A stretch of DNA of 64,000 nucleotides from Lytechinus variegatus. Its lineage: Eukaryota; Echinodermata; Echinoidea; Temnopleuroida; Toxopneustidae. Below are positions 34,801 to 44,895 of the stretch, in pieces. Position numbers and translations under genes: made by a program. Every line of letters starts with the position of its first letter. The first letter of the stretch is position 1. The notes beneath the pieces were generated by a model, which made no database searches, had not been told where the DNA came from, and worked only from the letters and a program-made list of their open reading frames with translations. The DNA lies in the NCBI RefSeq assembly GCF_018143015.1, contig NC_054743.1, positions 28,678,934 through 28,742,933 on the forward strand, in the 5' to 3' direction.

Positions 34801-35917
34801 TTCCGTCGCGTGCAGAAATTAGGATTTTAACATCGACACGACGAAATACGAAATCATACATATAGCAAAGGGGGGAAACTTTAAACATGTTAACAACTCA
34901 ATGATACGTGTACAACTGTTTACATTACACTTATTTAAAGCACACTTTGCTTATTTTTCTAGGCTATTTAGAGTATTGATAAATCATTGTTATAAATAAA
35001 AAGGGGAAAAGATTTTTATTGTGTCCCATGACATTTCATCTTGGCTTGTGTCACGCTCTTAAAAAATGTTTTTTATATTTTCTTTTTGGGAGCCCCTATG
35101 GCTTACTTTGATAATGGTGAGTAAAATATAAAAACGACAGTGTCGGACTTGAAATTGGAACCTTTTTTAGGATTAGAAATGAACTCACAAACTTCACTTT
35201 TCCTCCGATGCGGCTCGTAAATAAAAAAGTGTTGTTGCCATGGTAATGAATTTGTTTTCTATTTGTGTTTTCATTTATTTAAATGTCCTTCATCAAAGTT
35301 ATAGTTAGAAGCCTCTTGATTTAAAATGATCTCTACTGAAATGAAAGTGGGTAAATTTTCGTCTTGTCACGCCCTCAGTACTTTAGGTACTCGCACAGCT
35401 CTGTCTTTATTGATTTTGTGACATATGACGTCACAGACTTCAATATCATAGACTTCGACATTTCAGAAATTTTATTCAAAAGTCTTATTCGAAATTATTT
35501 TTGAAAAATTGGTGTATTTTTTTCATAAGTGATAAAAAATATTTGTCGTTTTATATTCATACCTATTTACCAGAATTTAGTATCACTGTGACAGTTAGGC
35601 TAATTTGTGCAAAGGATCAGGAAGGTATTGGGATTGGTCTATGGCTTTATTTAATATAAAGCATGACAAAGTTATTTTTCTCGTATACCGTGTGTGTAAG
35701 TATTATAAACATCGTACTATATAAATCCCATGCAGTGGAACCTCTTCCAGATCCTCCGCAGCTAGAAGCTCGTCCCACATCAAGTGTCTTTGCTCAAGCA
35801 ACCGATCGCAAAGGACGTGCTCCGATTGGCTACTGTGGCAATGATCACGTGATGAAGCTTGCACCCATAGGAGGCAAGGCACAATACGCCGTGGTTTGTA
35901 AAGACAAATGCTATTAG
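22835..35917 (+). CDS. secreted C-type-lectin-like protein, gene 2 (spliced, 4 exons)
   Basis: Spliced coding sequence 22835-22892, 32719-33003, 34045-34185 and 35736-35917. All junctions are GT-AG and phase 1; the total is 666 nt for 221 aa. Signal peptide MHYVLILMGLYVAVALGYS. The lectin-like domain has CPAGWKNIGSGCYNF, VSTCKSLGGQVFVP and IWVGCVYDDANITFLCVDG, and ends FLTLCEG. EPN/QPD and WND are absent. Exon 4 gives a tail with DRKG, GYCGNDHVMKLAPIGGK and YAVVCK. Compared with gene 1, the third exon keeps only the last cysteine and is otherwise nearly unalignable, while exons 1 and 4 are well conserved. Probably a recent tandem duplicate under a similar promoter. The function is not known from sequence. 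Confidence 0.82.
23067..23590. mobile_element. TIR element, AAGGCCTGGTCCCACTG ends
   Basis: The left end AAGGCCTGGTCCCACTGACC then GACGGACACAAA matches the reverse complement of the right end, AAGGTCTTGTTCCACTGGCC then GACGGACACAAA. The 524-bp interior has repeated GGATGCA/TGCATCC words and no transposase. Confidence 0.8.
23708..24114. mobile_element. TIR element with about 80-bp imperfect ends
   Basis: Both ends contain, in inverted orientation, CTGCGAATC, ATCCGA and GGGAGTATTCTGTTC, and begin AAAGC. The interior contains ATTCGGGGTATAC and TTCGAAGTATAC, also inverted. About 407 bp. The open frame across it is incidental. Confidence 0.7.
24965..25200. mobile_element. MITE-like array of TTTATGTCATGA words
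   Basis: The left end GGGCCCTGTTGCATAAAAG and a degenerate right end (CTTTCTGCAATAAG) flank many copies of ATTTATGTCATGA and its complement CATGACATAAAT. Almost the whole 230 bp is one word in alternating orientation. Confidence 0.55.
25540..26095. repeat. tandem repeat with X-box-like palindromes
   Basis: Three to four imperfect units of about 140-160 bp. Each contains TGTGTCGGAAAT or similar, then GTTGCCATGGTAAC (25611, 25772, 25930; degenerate at 26070), then TAAATTAGGTAAAA and AACCAATTCTCATGAAATTTGG-like sequence. A lone copy of the palindrome is at 35234. Confidence 0.7.
27884..27975. repeat. CTT/CTC-rich duplicated tract
   Basis: The segment CCCCTCTTCTTTTTCTTCTT then CTCTTCCTC occurs twice back to back. 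On the minus strand this reads Lys/Glu-rich without a recognised gene. Confidence 0.6.
30290..31117 (-). pseudogene. CR1-like LINE, truncated reverse transcriptase end
   Basis: The minus strand reads KLNENKSEFIVFGS, then VSKVRNLGVVFDTNMSFVEH and LITSRLDFCNSLFYGL, the thumb and C-terminal region of CR1/L2-type reverse transcriptase. A frame break and a deletion of roughly 50-60 residues follow. The frame resumes with LRSTDCKLLQTPRTYHSWGD and LWNMLPLSLRSIKTYTTFKD, ending LKTYLFQL and stop. The catalytic domain is missing, so it is dead. The downstream part ends near an (ATT)n tail at about 30295-30311. Confidence 0.75.
31217..31520. mobile_element. truncated TTAA-type MITE
   Basis: TTAA then AAGGGATGGTCCAGGAC, followed by ATTTTGATCAAAATCCGATA-type sequence, TTTATGAATATTCATTAG and ATTGGATTGACAACTGAT. 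These landmarks recur in the complete element at 43520-44081. The right end is missing. Confidence 0.55.
32719..33003 (+). CDS. gene 2 exon 2 (lectin-like domain, first part)
   Basis: 285 nt between TTGTTACAG and GTAAGT, phase 1. It encodes RRCPAGWKNIGSGCYNF at the start and IWVGC, FLCVDG and LTNAG at the end. Five Cys. It is one Cys and five codons shorter than gene 1 exon 2. Confidence 0.85.
33004..34044 (+). other. gene 2 intron 2
   Basis: Phase-1 intron of 1.0 kb from GTAAGT to AAACAAATAG. Contains the perfect 60-bp palindrome at 33668. Confidence 0.65.
33668..33727. repeat. perfect 60-bp palindrome
   Basis: GAAATTGTGTAATTGTTGAG continues to a central AATTAATTAATT and then repeats as an exact reverse complement, with no spacer. 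It could form a cruciform or an intronic RNA hairpin. Confidence 0.95.
34045..34185 (+). CDS. gene 2 exon 3 (lectin-like domain, second part)
   Basis: 141 nt, acceptor AAACAAATAG, donor GTAAAC, phase 1. It encodes MWPNDHDFGSVSAALPGQVV at the start and LAFLTLCEG at the end. It has one Cys where gene 1 has four, and its middle is Val/Thr/Gly rich. Confidence 0.8.
34186..35735 (+). other. gene 2 intron 3
   Basis: Phase-1 intron of 1.55 kb from GTAAAC to CCCATGCAG, the same acceptor word (CATGCAG) as gene 1 intron 3. An isolated X-box-like palindrome lies at 35234. Confidence 0.65.
35736..35917 (+). CDS. gene 2 exon 4 (C-terminal tail)
   Basis: 182 nt ending in TAG, identical in length to gene 1 exon 4. 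It encodes a Pro-rich linker (EPLPDPPQLEARPTSSVFAQ), then DRKG, YC, DHVMKLAPIGGK and AVVCKDKCY. Confidence 0.83.
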
Positions 35918-36603
35918 ACTTTCTACGAACAAGATCTGTCGGAATTGTGAAACAAATGGTGATGAATAGCAGTTGTGTAGCATTATATAACAACACTCAA
36001 TATGCATCCCATCAATGCCGTGTAAACGATAAGGTTGCTCGCAAGAAAATGCTGTAATGCTAATTGCTATCACTAATTCCTCAGGATTGCGGACCACTGA
36101 TTACAGCATTTTAGTATTCAGTTATCAAGTAACGGAATGGCACATCTAAATTTAACTTTGTTCATTTCAACCCCCGGGATATTTGTTTTACCTATGCTAA
36201 TTTTATATGCTTACAACGCGGAATAAGGGCTATATCAGCTGTTAACTTTAATGTCTCAATTTTCTTTGTTTTTTTTTCTCACGTTGTAATGTCTCTAAAA
36301 CTATATTAATCTCTTTTAAGAAAAAGCACATATATGTCTTGGAATCTTTACCCCTTTCAGAGAGTGTTAGTCACTCTGTTGGTTAAATCAACCTTATGCC
36401 AGGAGCATTAATTTTAGCTTGGTCACGTATAGAAATATTGGTGTACTTGTAACTGAAATGGGCTCAAATTATCGATTTTTTTCCTAATGTATTATACTGT
36501 ATTTTTTTGTTTGCATTTTGGTGGTGTTGTTGTTTTGCCCCTCGAATTTTTCACTTTTGTATGGTATTCTGACTACTTGATTGGTCTCCATGGTACGTTA
36601 TTA
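35918..36603. other. gene 2 3' flank
   Basis: Includes the 3' UTR of gene 2. No clear AATAAA is close to the stop. Nothing else recognised. Confidence 0.35.
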
Positions 36604-36892
36604 ATGTGGAGCGTTGTGGCCTAGTGGATAAGTCTTCTGACTTTGAAACAGAAGGTCGTGGGTTCGAATCCCAGCCATGGCGTAAATTCCTTCAGCAAGA
36701 AATGTATCCACATTGTGCTGCAATCGACCCAGGTGAGGTAAATGGGTACCCGGCAGGATTAATTCCTTGAATGCATGAGCGCTGAGAGGCAGCTCGAGCT
36801 AAAGCCGGGGTAATAATAATAACAACGCGCCTCGGAATAGAATATTTCTAGATAGATGGCGTGTATAAATGCCTATTATTATTATTATTATT
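36604..36892 (+). repeat. tRNA-derived SINE with (ATT)n tail
   Basis: A box TGGCCTAGTGG and B box GGTTCGAATCCC have correct spacing for a Pol III promoter. A non-tRNA body follows (CCTTCAGCAAGAAATGTATC, AGGTAAATGGGTACCCGGCA), then GGCGTGTATAAATGCC and an ATT repeat tail. The same body, reversed, is at 40425-40615. Confidence 0.85.
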
Positions 36893-38790
36893 ACCTTTAG
36901 TTATTACATTTGATTTCATCCTCCCTATCTGCATGATCTGTCAAATGATCCACTTGAGATTATTTCTGTTCGAATTGTAAATGATAATTAATCATTGCCT
37001 AAAGGGAATCCAACCCAGATAAAATGTGTTTTAGGGGTAAATGAAAAATCAGACAAGTTGATGGTGAAATTTTGAAGAAGTTCGGACACAGCTACTCCTC
37101 CAGGTACTCCGATCCATTAAATGCATACATATAAAAAAAACATTACTTCAAAATATTCATCTTTATTTCGTGAGAACATAAAACAATTACCAGGATAATA
37201 TTTAGATTACTTCCTCAGAGTTTAGAATGGGAACTTAGGTGAAAACCAAAAATCCGTGATATTTAAGTACATGGCCTGTTGGAAAGTTGTCCTTGCCCCT
37301 TGTCATTATTTTCTTACCGACTTGCCAATCTGAAATCTACATAGCCTTGGTGGTCTCAATTTTAAAGCAGCTATAACTTTCTTGATGCTTTTCCGATTTC
37401 TTTCACAAACTTTCATCATCCCATTTTATTCAGTTTTCTTCCAACACAACATTTAAGAAAATTAATTTCTATCTTCATTCTTATACTGATTTTATTGTTG
37501 AGTTTGTTGGAAATGTCCATTTATCATTAAACGACTACTGAATAAATTATCATGAAAGCGTTTTTTGTTATATATCTATTTTTGTTCATTTTTCTTCTTA
37601 TTCCCTTTCTTCTTTTTTTTTCTATTTTTTTATCTCCTTCTACCTCACTGTTTTACACCACCAAACTGACTGTCTCTACCGAACTCCGTTCAGGCGTCAC
37701 AAAAAAGGAGTTTGGGATTTTTGGGGAATCCCTTCTTTTCTTAATCATGTCCACAATGCATAACGACTAGTTCTAGTAACGACACAAATCGTTGAAAATC
37801 AATTTACCTGGATATAAATATGAAATAAACACTACATGTACCTCGTAAAAAGCTATATAAAAACATTAAAATGAAGTAGTTAATTATCACCATCTTACTC
37901 AAACGCGATTAAGGCACGTGTTAAGGTATTCTGATCGTTAAGTAACTGCACGCTTTTATATCGTCTCATGGCATGATTAAATATTTGTAGCGTCTGAAAC
38001 TTTGTTGCCATTTTGTTTCGTGTTGTTGTTAAGATAGACGGTAAGCGCATTCAAGTACATTTCATCATGCTAACAGGGCATGGGTGTGCCGCCTCAGGAG
38101 ATAACAACTCCTCCACCTGAACCACTGATTTTCAAATATACAGTAAAATAAACGACAATAGCAAAATATGAAAGAGAGCTAGAAAAAGGAGGTAAAGAAA
38201 ATAAATGTGAAAAGACAGAAAACTATAAAAAAAAAAAAAAAAAAAAAAGGATATTGGTCGAGGAACAGCTAATTTCCTGTCTTCATTTTCCAAACAAGTC
38301 AACTTCTTGGGTATTTCAATAAATCTAAACCTTTTCCTCTTGTCCCAGACACGTCGACTTGACTAGTTCCAATAACTCGTCTCATTGTCTTCTTAACTCG
38401 TCATCTGGTAGGCACCTATAAGCTTTCGTATTACCAAGCTGATTCCCACATTATTGACTAATTAAGGCGTGAAGGTTATGATAGGGATGGAAGATACCTC
38501 CAAGGGGTACTACAACCTAGAAATTATTACATCTTAATAAACAGAGTAAATTCTGCGAGAAAAGCGCAAAAAAAATCATCACAATGGTCTTAGTTTAAAA
38601 AAAGGTTATTGAAATTAGACAATATTATTGGTGAAATGAGTTAAATGCATGACGTCATTAATGTGTATTAGTTGGGCTGAGGATGATTATGTCCTCATTC
38701 TCTTTTTTATTATTTCTTTCCATCAAATAAACATTTTTTCATATTTTAATAGTAATACAAGATTAGCATTTATGTGGCGATTATCTAGTT
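36893..38790. other. intergenic, no gene seen
   Basis: AT-rich sequence. Contains a poly(A) tract at about 38226-38248. The open frame at 37552-37770 is Phe/Leu-rich low-complexity translation, not a supported gene. Confidence 0.4.
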
Positions 38791-38818
38791 TCCTATTCAA
38801 TGGCGCACTATACATGTA

Positions 38819-40422
38819 CAGTTGGGGCCAAAAGTTTACATACACCTAGTAGACAAATAGTGATCCTCGAATTTTTACACTTTCACTCATTCCTGCCAAA
38901 ATATAATTTCATAGATGTAGACAAGTATGGTCTCTTCTAAATATACCTGGCATATACCTCAAATAAAAACACTTGGAGACATATATATGGTTCATAATAG
39001 ATATATTTCCAGTTTATTGGAGGGTCAAAAGTTTACATACACCAGCCCTAATTCTTGGTAGCACTGCCTCCATCCGTCTTCACATCTCTCAGTCGACGTG
39101 GACAACTGGACACTAGCTTCTTGCAGACGTCTCCTGAGATTTTGACCTCTCCTCTTGGCAGATGGCATACAAATGTGTCACATTCCTTGGTTTCCTTGAC
39201 CGAACATGCTTTTTGAGTTCTCTCCATAGGTTTTCAATAGGGTTCAGGTCTGGACTTGAGTATTTCGGGTCACCGTCATGTTGGAACCCAATTGTGACTA
39301 AGATTGAGGTTCTTAGCGGACCTTTTCAGGTTCAGCTGAAGGATTTTCAGGTCGTCCTCTTTCTTCATGGTGCCATCAATCTTCTGGAGTGAGCCAGTAC
39401 CACTTGCTGCAAAGCATCCCCACATTATGATGCTGCCTCTGCCACTGCCCAAGTGTTCATTAGCATACTTCAGTCTGGCTTTACGGTGTCGGTCCTGGAG
39501 AAGAGGCTTCTTCCTAGCTCTGCAGCCTCTCAGTCCATGATCATGGAGGACCCGCTTGATGGTAGAGGGGGATACCTTGCTTCCTGAAGCCTCCAGATCC
39601 TGGCAAATCCTTTTTTGCCATCCATGGGATAAGCTGAACTATACGCACAAGTCTGTGTTCTACTGTCCGGTTGAGTTTTCGCTTTCTCCCTGATCTTGGT
39701 AGATTCAGCACTGTGCCAAGAGTGTTATGCTTGCGTATTATGGTTTGCACCGAAGCACGAGGCATGATTAGAGACTTTGATATGACTCCTAAAGATGAAC
39801 CGGACTTGTGTAAATCAACAGCACGCTGCCTAAGGTCTTTGGTATATTGCTTTGAATTCCCCATGGTGCTAATGTTGAGTGCTGATCAACGTGGTATTGG
39901 TGGTAGCATTTATAGATACCAACACTGAATCACTGCAGGAACTTCTGGTCAACATTTTTTACCATTAGGCTATTCAAAAGACAAAACCCTATTCATCAGG
40001 TCAAAATTTAGCTTTCCTTGACAAAGATGGAATGTGAATCATGCTTCAAATGTCCAAGGAAGAGGTATGCATAATTCTGCGGTCATTTTTCAAATGACAT
40101 AGCATTATCACATTTCTCAAGTCATTAAAAAGGAAATCAAGTCCACCTGAAAGCCATGGCACCTCTTTTAAAACACATTTTATCACTTCAACAGTGAACT
40201 GTATGTAAACTTTTGACCCATTGATTTTTCAGAAATATAGATATTATAAACCATGTTACATATATCTGAGTATTTTATATGAAATATTCACCTTGGGCAT
40301 AAAGTATTTGGATAATTCTTCTGATCTAATTGGCAATTCAACTGGTTGAGTGACAAAAAATGATGAAAAAATGAGAAAAATAATTTTTTCACCAGGTGTA
40401 TGTAAACTTATGGCCCCAACTG
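38819..40422 (-). mobile_element. Tc1-family transposon with IR/DR ends
   Basis: The element starts CAGTTGGGGCCAAAAGTTTA and ends with its complement, flanked by TA on both sides (38817-38818, 40423-40424) as expected for Tc1/mariner insertion. A second copy of AAAAGTTTACATACACC lies about 200 bp inside the left end (39029), and its counterpart TGTAAACTTTTGACCC lies about 200 bp inside the right end (40204). This is the IR/DR arrangement known from Sleeping Beauty-type Tc1 elements. Transposase is on the minus strand and is broken, so the copy is non-autonomous. Confidence 0.9.
39130..39864 (-). pseudogene. Tc1 transposase, broken by deletions
   Basis: Starts at the ATG at 39864 (MGNSKQYTKDLRQRAVDLHK) with the paired helix-turn-helix region (ASVQTIIRKHNTLGTV, GRKRKLNRTVEHRLVRIV). 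The frame is lost near 39541. Later pieces are recognisable in other frames: ARLKYANEHL joined to GRGSIIMWGCFAASGTGSL, and FQHDGDPKY joined directly to [19 protein letters not shown]. At least two internal deletions have removed catalytic-core segments, including the region before SPDLNPIE. Inactive as a transposase. Confidence 0.85.
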
Positions 40423-40424
40423 TA

Positions 40425-40615
40425 TATTACATCGGATATTGCTCCGGCCGCTAAAGGGGCTTGGTGCATTCAAAAAATTAATCTTGCCGGTACCCATTTA
40501 CCTCACCTTTGTTGAGTGAGGTACAACGTGGGTAAATCTCTTGCTGAAGGAAAACACGTCATGGCTGGGATTCGAACCCACGTCCCTAGGCAACGCCTCT
40601 CCCTTTTAATAGAAT
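40425..40615 (-). repeat. tRNA-derived SINE, reversed, cut by Tc1
   Basis: The minus strand has B box GGGTTCGAATCCCAGCC, CTTCAGCAAGAGATTTACCC and GAGGTAAATGGGTACCGGCA, matching the body of the SINE at 36604. The tail side abuts the right end of the Tc1 element. The sequence left of Tc1 (ATGGCGCACTATACATG) looks like the rest of the tail, so Tc1 probably jumped into it. Confidence 0.7.
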
Positions 40616-41403
40616 CAGTTTCTGCAATGATTTTCTTCCACAGTGAAAAAAAGTTGTCAATCCTGTTTCCATATTCTTAGATAACAAAATTTGAATAAGC
40701 ATAATTTCATATGATAAAAATACATATATAAACAATAAGTGGCTGGGAAGATGGCATCATAAACTTGCCTATAATTGCATATTGATGAAGACATGTATAC
40801 ATATTACACACATAACTGTTTGACCGAATTAATGCGACACTTTCAATTGTCATAATTTTGTCATTCCTCGATTAATTTTGATGTAATTGTTACTATTCCA
40901 TTTCTCTGAATTTCCCTTAATGTTAAAATCGCATCATCATCCTGAAGTGCCCTTCTGGGAAATTTTAAAAATTCCTTCTCTGGATTTCCGGACGAAGAAA
41001 AGCTAGAACCATCTTGATAACCAAATCCGAATAAACAATGAAAAGATTGAAATAGTTTCAAACTATTAACGCCTAGGTATACGACTATATACAACAAATT
41101 AACTTGGGCAATGAAAGGAAACCAAAGGATTTTTTTATTCGGAAGCTACTAAGCTTTAGATTTGTCAAGAAGATCATGAATTTGTTTTTTAAATCAGTGA
41201 TTGAAAGCGTTGCGATTTTTGGCTGCATGCGGTATAACAGTGCTAAACTTAAAGATAAGAGGAAACTGAAAAGAAGTGTGAAGTAAGCAGGCAAAATCCA
41301 GAAGACAGAAAAGAATTTGACCTGGACCTGATCTGTCAGGAAATAACTCTAAATAAGGCAACTGAAGTATTCAGAGATAAATCACATCCTCTAGATATTA
41401 ATT
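40616..41403. other. intergenic, no gene seen
   Basis: AT-rich DNA. Short antisense frames at 40861-41294 lack gene-like features. Confidence 0.35.
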
Positions 41404-41659
41404 ACACTCTAAAAAAAATTATGTAAAAGTGCTCAATGAGGGTGATTATGTGCCCAACCAACATTGGGCATTTCTTTTGGGGAGTTTTACTTATCCAGTG
41501 CGATAAAAAAATTTGCCCATGCTAAAGTAATTTCTGCTTATGTTTTAACCTTACTGGGCAATATGCTTCCCGCATTGGGTAAAATACAGCCCCAAAGTGG
41601 TTGGACACATAATTACCGTCGTGGCGGTAGAAGTTTTACCCAATACTTTTTACAGTGTA
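41404..41659. mobile_element. MITE with ACACTSTAAAAA ends
   Basis: Left end ACACTCTAAAAAAAATTATG; right end ATACTTTTTACAGTGTAT is its approximate complement. The end word matches the foldback family at 3046. The interior has ATTGGGCA/TGCCCAA words in both orientations. Confidence 0.6.
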
Positions 41660-41809
41660 TGTTATGTTAAGAAGTGGAAAACGATGGCGGTCTGTTACCA
41701 TCGTTACGGCAGATACCACCCGATATCTTCACTCATGAGTGCCCACTTCTTTCCGTCTCTTAAACTCAATGGCCTGAATAGATTTTTCCGTCCCTCTTTC
41801 TTTCTTATC

Positions 41810-41920
41810 CTTAATTCTTCCTTCCTTCCTACCTACCCTTCTTTCTTTTTGCTATTTCTTTCTATTTTTCTTTCTTTTCTCTCTTCCATTCCCTTTTTAT
41901 CTCTCTTTTTCCCTCTTTCT
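41810..41920. repeat. CTTT/CTTC-rich tract
   Basis: Polypyrimidine low-complexity run on the + strand, which gives Ser/Phe/Leu-rich open frames that are not genes. Confidence 0.6.
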
Positions 41921-42070
41921 TCATATTTGATTATGATCCATGTTAGTAAGTGTACATGAATACGCTACCAAATCATAAAAAGAACTCATCTAAAATGTAA
42001 AATATGCAGTCAACCAAGTTTGATAACCATCTTGAAATTGACGAATTTCATCAAAGAATTTGCAAACTAA

Positions 42071-42990
42071 CCCTTATGGAACAAACACAGTGTTACCACA
42101 GTGTGTACCACAGTGTGTAACACAGGGTGTACCACAGTGTGTACCACAGTGTGTAACACAGTGTGTACCACAGTGTGTAACACAGTGTGTACCACAGTGT
42201 GTAACACAGTGTGTACCACAGTGTGTTCACAGCGTGTACCACATGTGTTTAATATATTATTTTGGGACGTGTGGTAACACTGTGTTTACAACACTGTGTA
42301 ACACAGTGTTGCCACACAGTCGCCACATAGTCCGAAACACATATTAAACACACTGTGTACCACACGTTTATAACCACATAGTCCTCTACACTGTGGCATT
42401 CACCACATAGTCCACCACACTATGACATACACCACATAGTCCACCACACTATGACATCAACCACATAGTCCACCACACTATGACATATACCACAGAGTCC
42501 ACCACACTATGACATATACCACAGAGTCCACCACACTATGACATGCACCACATAGTCCACCACACTATGACATACACCACATAGTCCACCACACTATGAC
42601 ATATACCACATAGTCCACCACACTATGACATATACCACATAGTCCACCACACTATGACATACACCACAGAGTCCACCACACTATGACATATACCACAGAG
42701 TCCACCCCACTATGACATATACCACAGAGTCCACCACACTATGACATACACCACATACTCCCCCACACTATGACATACACCACATAGTCCCCCACACTAT
42801 GGTGCTCATCTTACTGTGATGTCTACCACACAGTCCACCACACGGACATTGACTACACAATCCACTAAACTGTGGTATGCATGTGCCACTAGCTCATTTA
42901 CCACATGCAGTCCATTACATACCCATGCAGCACATACCATGTAGACCACTGCAACACAGGCCAACTGGAACGAAGCACAGTGTCCCGCAA
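42071..42990. repeat. satellite-bearing element with two repeat types
   Basis: It opens CCCTTATGGAACAAACACAG then TGTTACCACAGTGTG, followed by about 150 bp of GTGTACCACAGTGTGTAACA units. From about 42385 to 42800 there is a tandem array of about 28-bp units of the form CACATAGTCCACCACACTAT then GACATAYAC, roughly 15 copies, becoming degenerate to about 42990. The opening sequence is the exact complement of the right end of the 53446-54438 array. Confidence 0.85.
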
Positions 42991-43519
42991 TCTTGACCAC
43001 AAAAGTATACCATCATTGCCAATTAGTGCTGATCTCAATACGAGTGGAAGCTAATAATAGTGTCACCAATTCAAATCAAATTTTAGAATATATCTTTCAT
43101 CATTTTGCATACCCAGTTGTAAAAAAAGAAAAAAAAATCAACACTAAAAATTTCCATCCTCCTGATCACAACATAATTGATTTGAGAATTTGTCTGTTGT
43201 CACTGGCTGTAGGTACTTGGGTGGTTGTATCATGGTAGACATTGTGCTTTGGTCCCAATCTGAAGAGTAGGGAGAGCAATCCACAAGACACGAGAAAATA
43301 TAATTAGAAATAAAAAATGAAAAAATTCATTTCGTTCAGTTTAATAAACAGTAATAAAATAAAAGCAACATGAAAATAACTGGGTCATAAATACCAGCAC
43401 AGTGAATACAAACATGAATTTTTCTCCTCGATTTTCACAAGTAAACATACGTTGTGGAATGAAATTGTTTGGGGAAAACAAGCCTGGTATGAAATATTTC
43501 TTAAATGTAAACATATTAA

Positions 43520-44081
43520 CGGGGTACTCCAGGCTGACATAATACAATTTTAACAAATAAAGTAAAATGAGAAACAAAATACTGAAAATTTCATAAAAAT
43601 CTGACAAGGATGACAAAGTCATTACATTTTTAACTTTTGCATTACTAGGGCAAAACAGTGCTATGCATGTCTTCATGAATATGCAATGAGCAAGCTGATG
43701 ATATCCCCACGTAATCTTTTGTATTTTATTTCAAAAAATTATATTTAGTCAAATTTTGTCACCAAATATAATTAAAAAAATTGGATTGACAACTGATTTA
43801 GTTTGTAAGAAAATCATTGTGCCAACTTATTTTGTTACAAGGGAGACATGTCGTGTACACATGTAGGAAAATATGAAATGATCATGATTTTATTAAATAA
43901 AATAAGAAAAAGGAAGGTGGGGACATCATTAGTCAACCTATTGCACATTCATGATGACTTGCATATGACTATTTTCACAAAATATTGCTAAGCTTGAAAT
44001 TCTATAACTTCACTATTTGCTGTCAGATTTTCAGCGTTTTGCTCGGTGGATTTTACTATATTTATTTTGATATGTACCCCT
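43520..44081. mobile_element. TTAA-flanked MITE (piggyBac-like target site)
   Basis: TTAA at 43516-43519 and again at 44082-44085 flank a 562-bp unit with ends CGGGGTAC and the complement of GTACCCCT. The TTAA duplication is typical of piggyBac (and Kolobok) superfamilies; which one cannot be decided without a transposase. Related fragments are at 31217, possibly 47488, and 54966. Confidence 0.75.
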
Positions 44082-44281
44082 TTAAGGTATCTAACATTTA
44101 TGAGTCTATATTCTGACAAATTTATCTTTGAGGTTGTTCTTTCATTCAAATGCAAGTATCTTCATTCGAAACAAGATTTGCAAGGTTACAAGTGATGAAA
44201 ACACCGAACTAAAATAACCTGTTTAACCTTAAAAGAAAAGGTTACTTGAAAAAAAAAAACAAGTGGAACGCCTCTGACAGT

Positions 44282-44526
44282 CCAGTCCACGTCCTGGACG
44301 ATTTTTACTGATTGGGCAAACCATAACCAACACACGCCCGGGCCCGCGCCCTCCACTGATTCACTTACCCCCAGTGATTCACTTTACCCACTGATTCACT
44401 TTCCCCGAAAAAAAAATGACTATTCAGGGTGTGTGTATGCGTGTACTGTTATGGGGTTGTAGTGTGCTGGGTGCAGTGTTTGGTAGTCGTGTCGTACAAA
44501 ATAACAACAGTCCAGGAGGTGGACTA
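44282..44526. mobile_element. MITE with 8-bp target duplication (hAT-like)
   Basis: CTGACAGT is present on both sides (44274-44281, 44527-44534). The 245-bp insert has ends CCAGTCCACGTCCTGGAC and the complement of GTCCAGGAGGTGGACTA. An 8-bp duplication is typical of hAT elements. It splits the older element at 44262-46015. Confidence 0.75.
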
Positions 44527-44895
44527 CTGACAGTCTCGCCTGCGTCACGCAATTCAATATAGCAACAATGCTGACTTTGAATAAAAACAGTGATACTTTA
44601 TTACCCTAATGTTCAAGTTTACTTTCAAAGTTATGAAGACATTTCTAAAATTACTCCCAACATAGTCAAAGTTAAATGACATTTGACCTTAATCATTTGA
44701 CTAAAAACTAGTGCAAGACTATCAATGATACTTGATTACCCTTATATCCAAGTTTCATGAACCAGATCCATAATCTTTCAAAGTTATGACATTTAAAAAA
44801 ATATCTCGAGCATGGTCACAGTTCATTGACCCTAAGTGACCTTTGACCTTAATCATGTGACCTAAAACTCATGCAAGATGATAAGTGAAACTTAA

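Noticed and set aside
42060-42347. Cys/Val/Pro/Gln-repeat ORF (TQCVPQCV type)
   Set aside because: Direct translation of the CACAGTGTGTA satellite.
42360-42800. CRISPR-like array of short repeats
   Set aside because: The units are directly tandem with no unique spacers, and the window is eukaryotic. It is a satellite.
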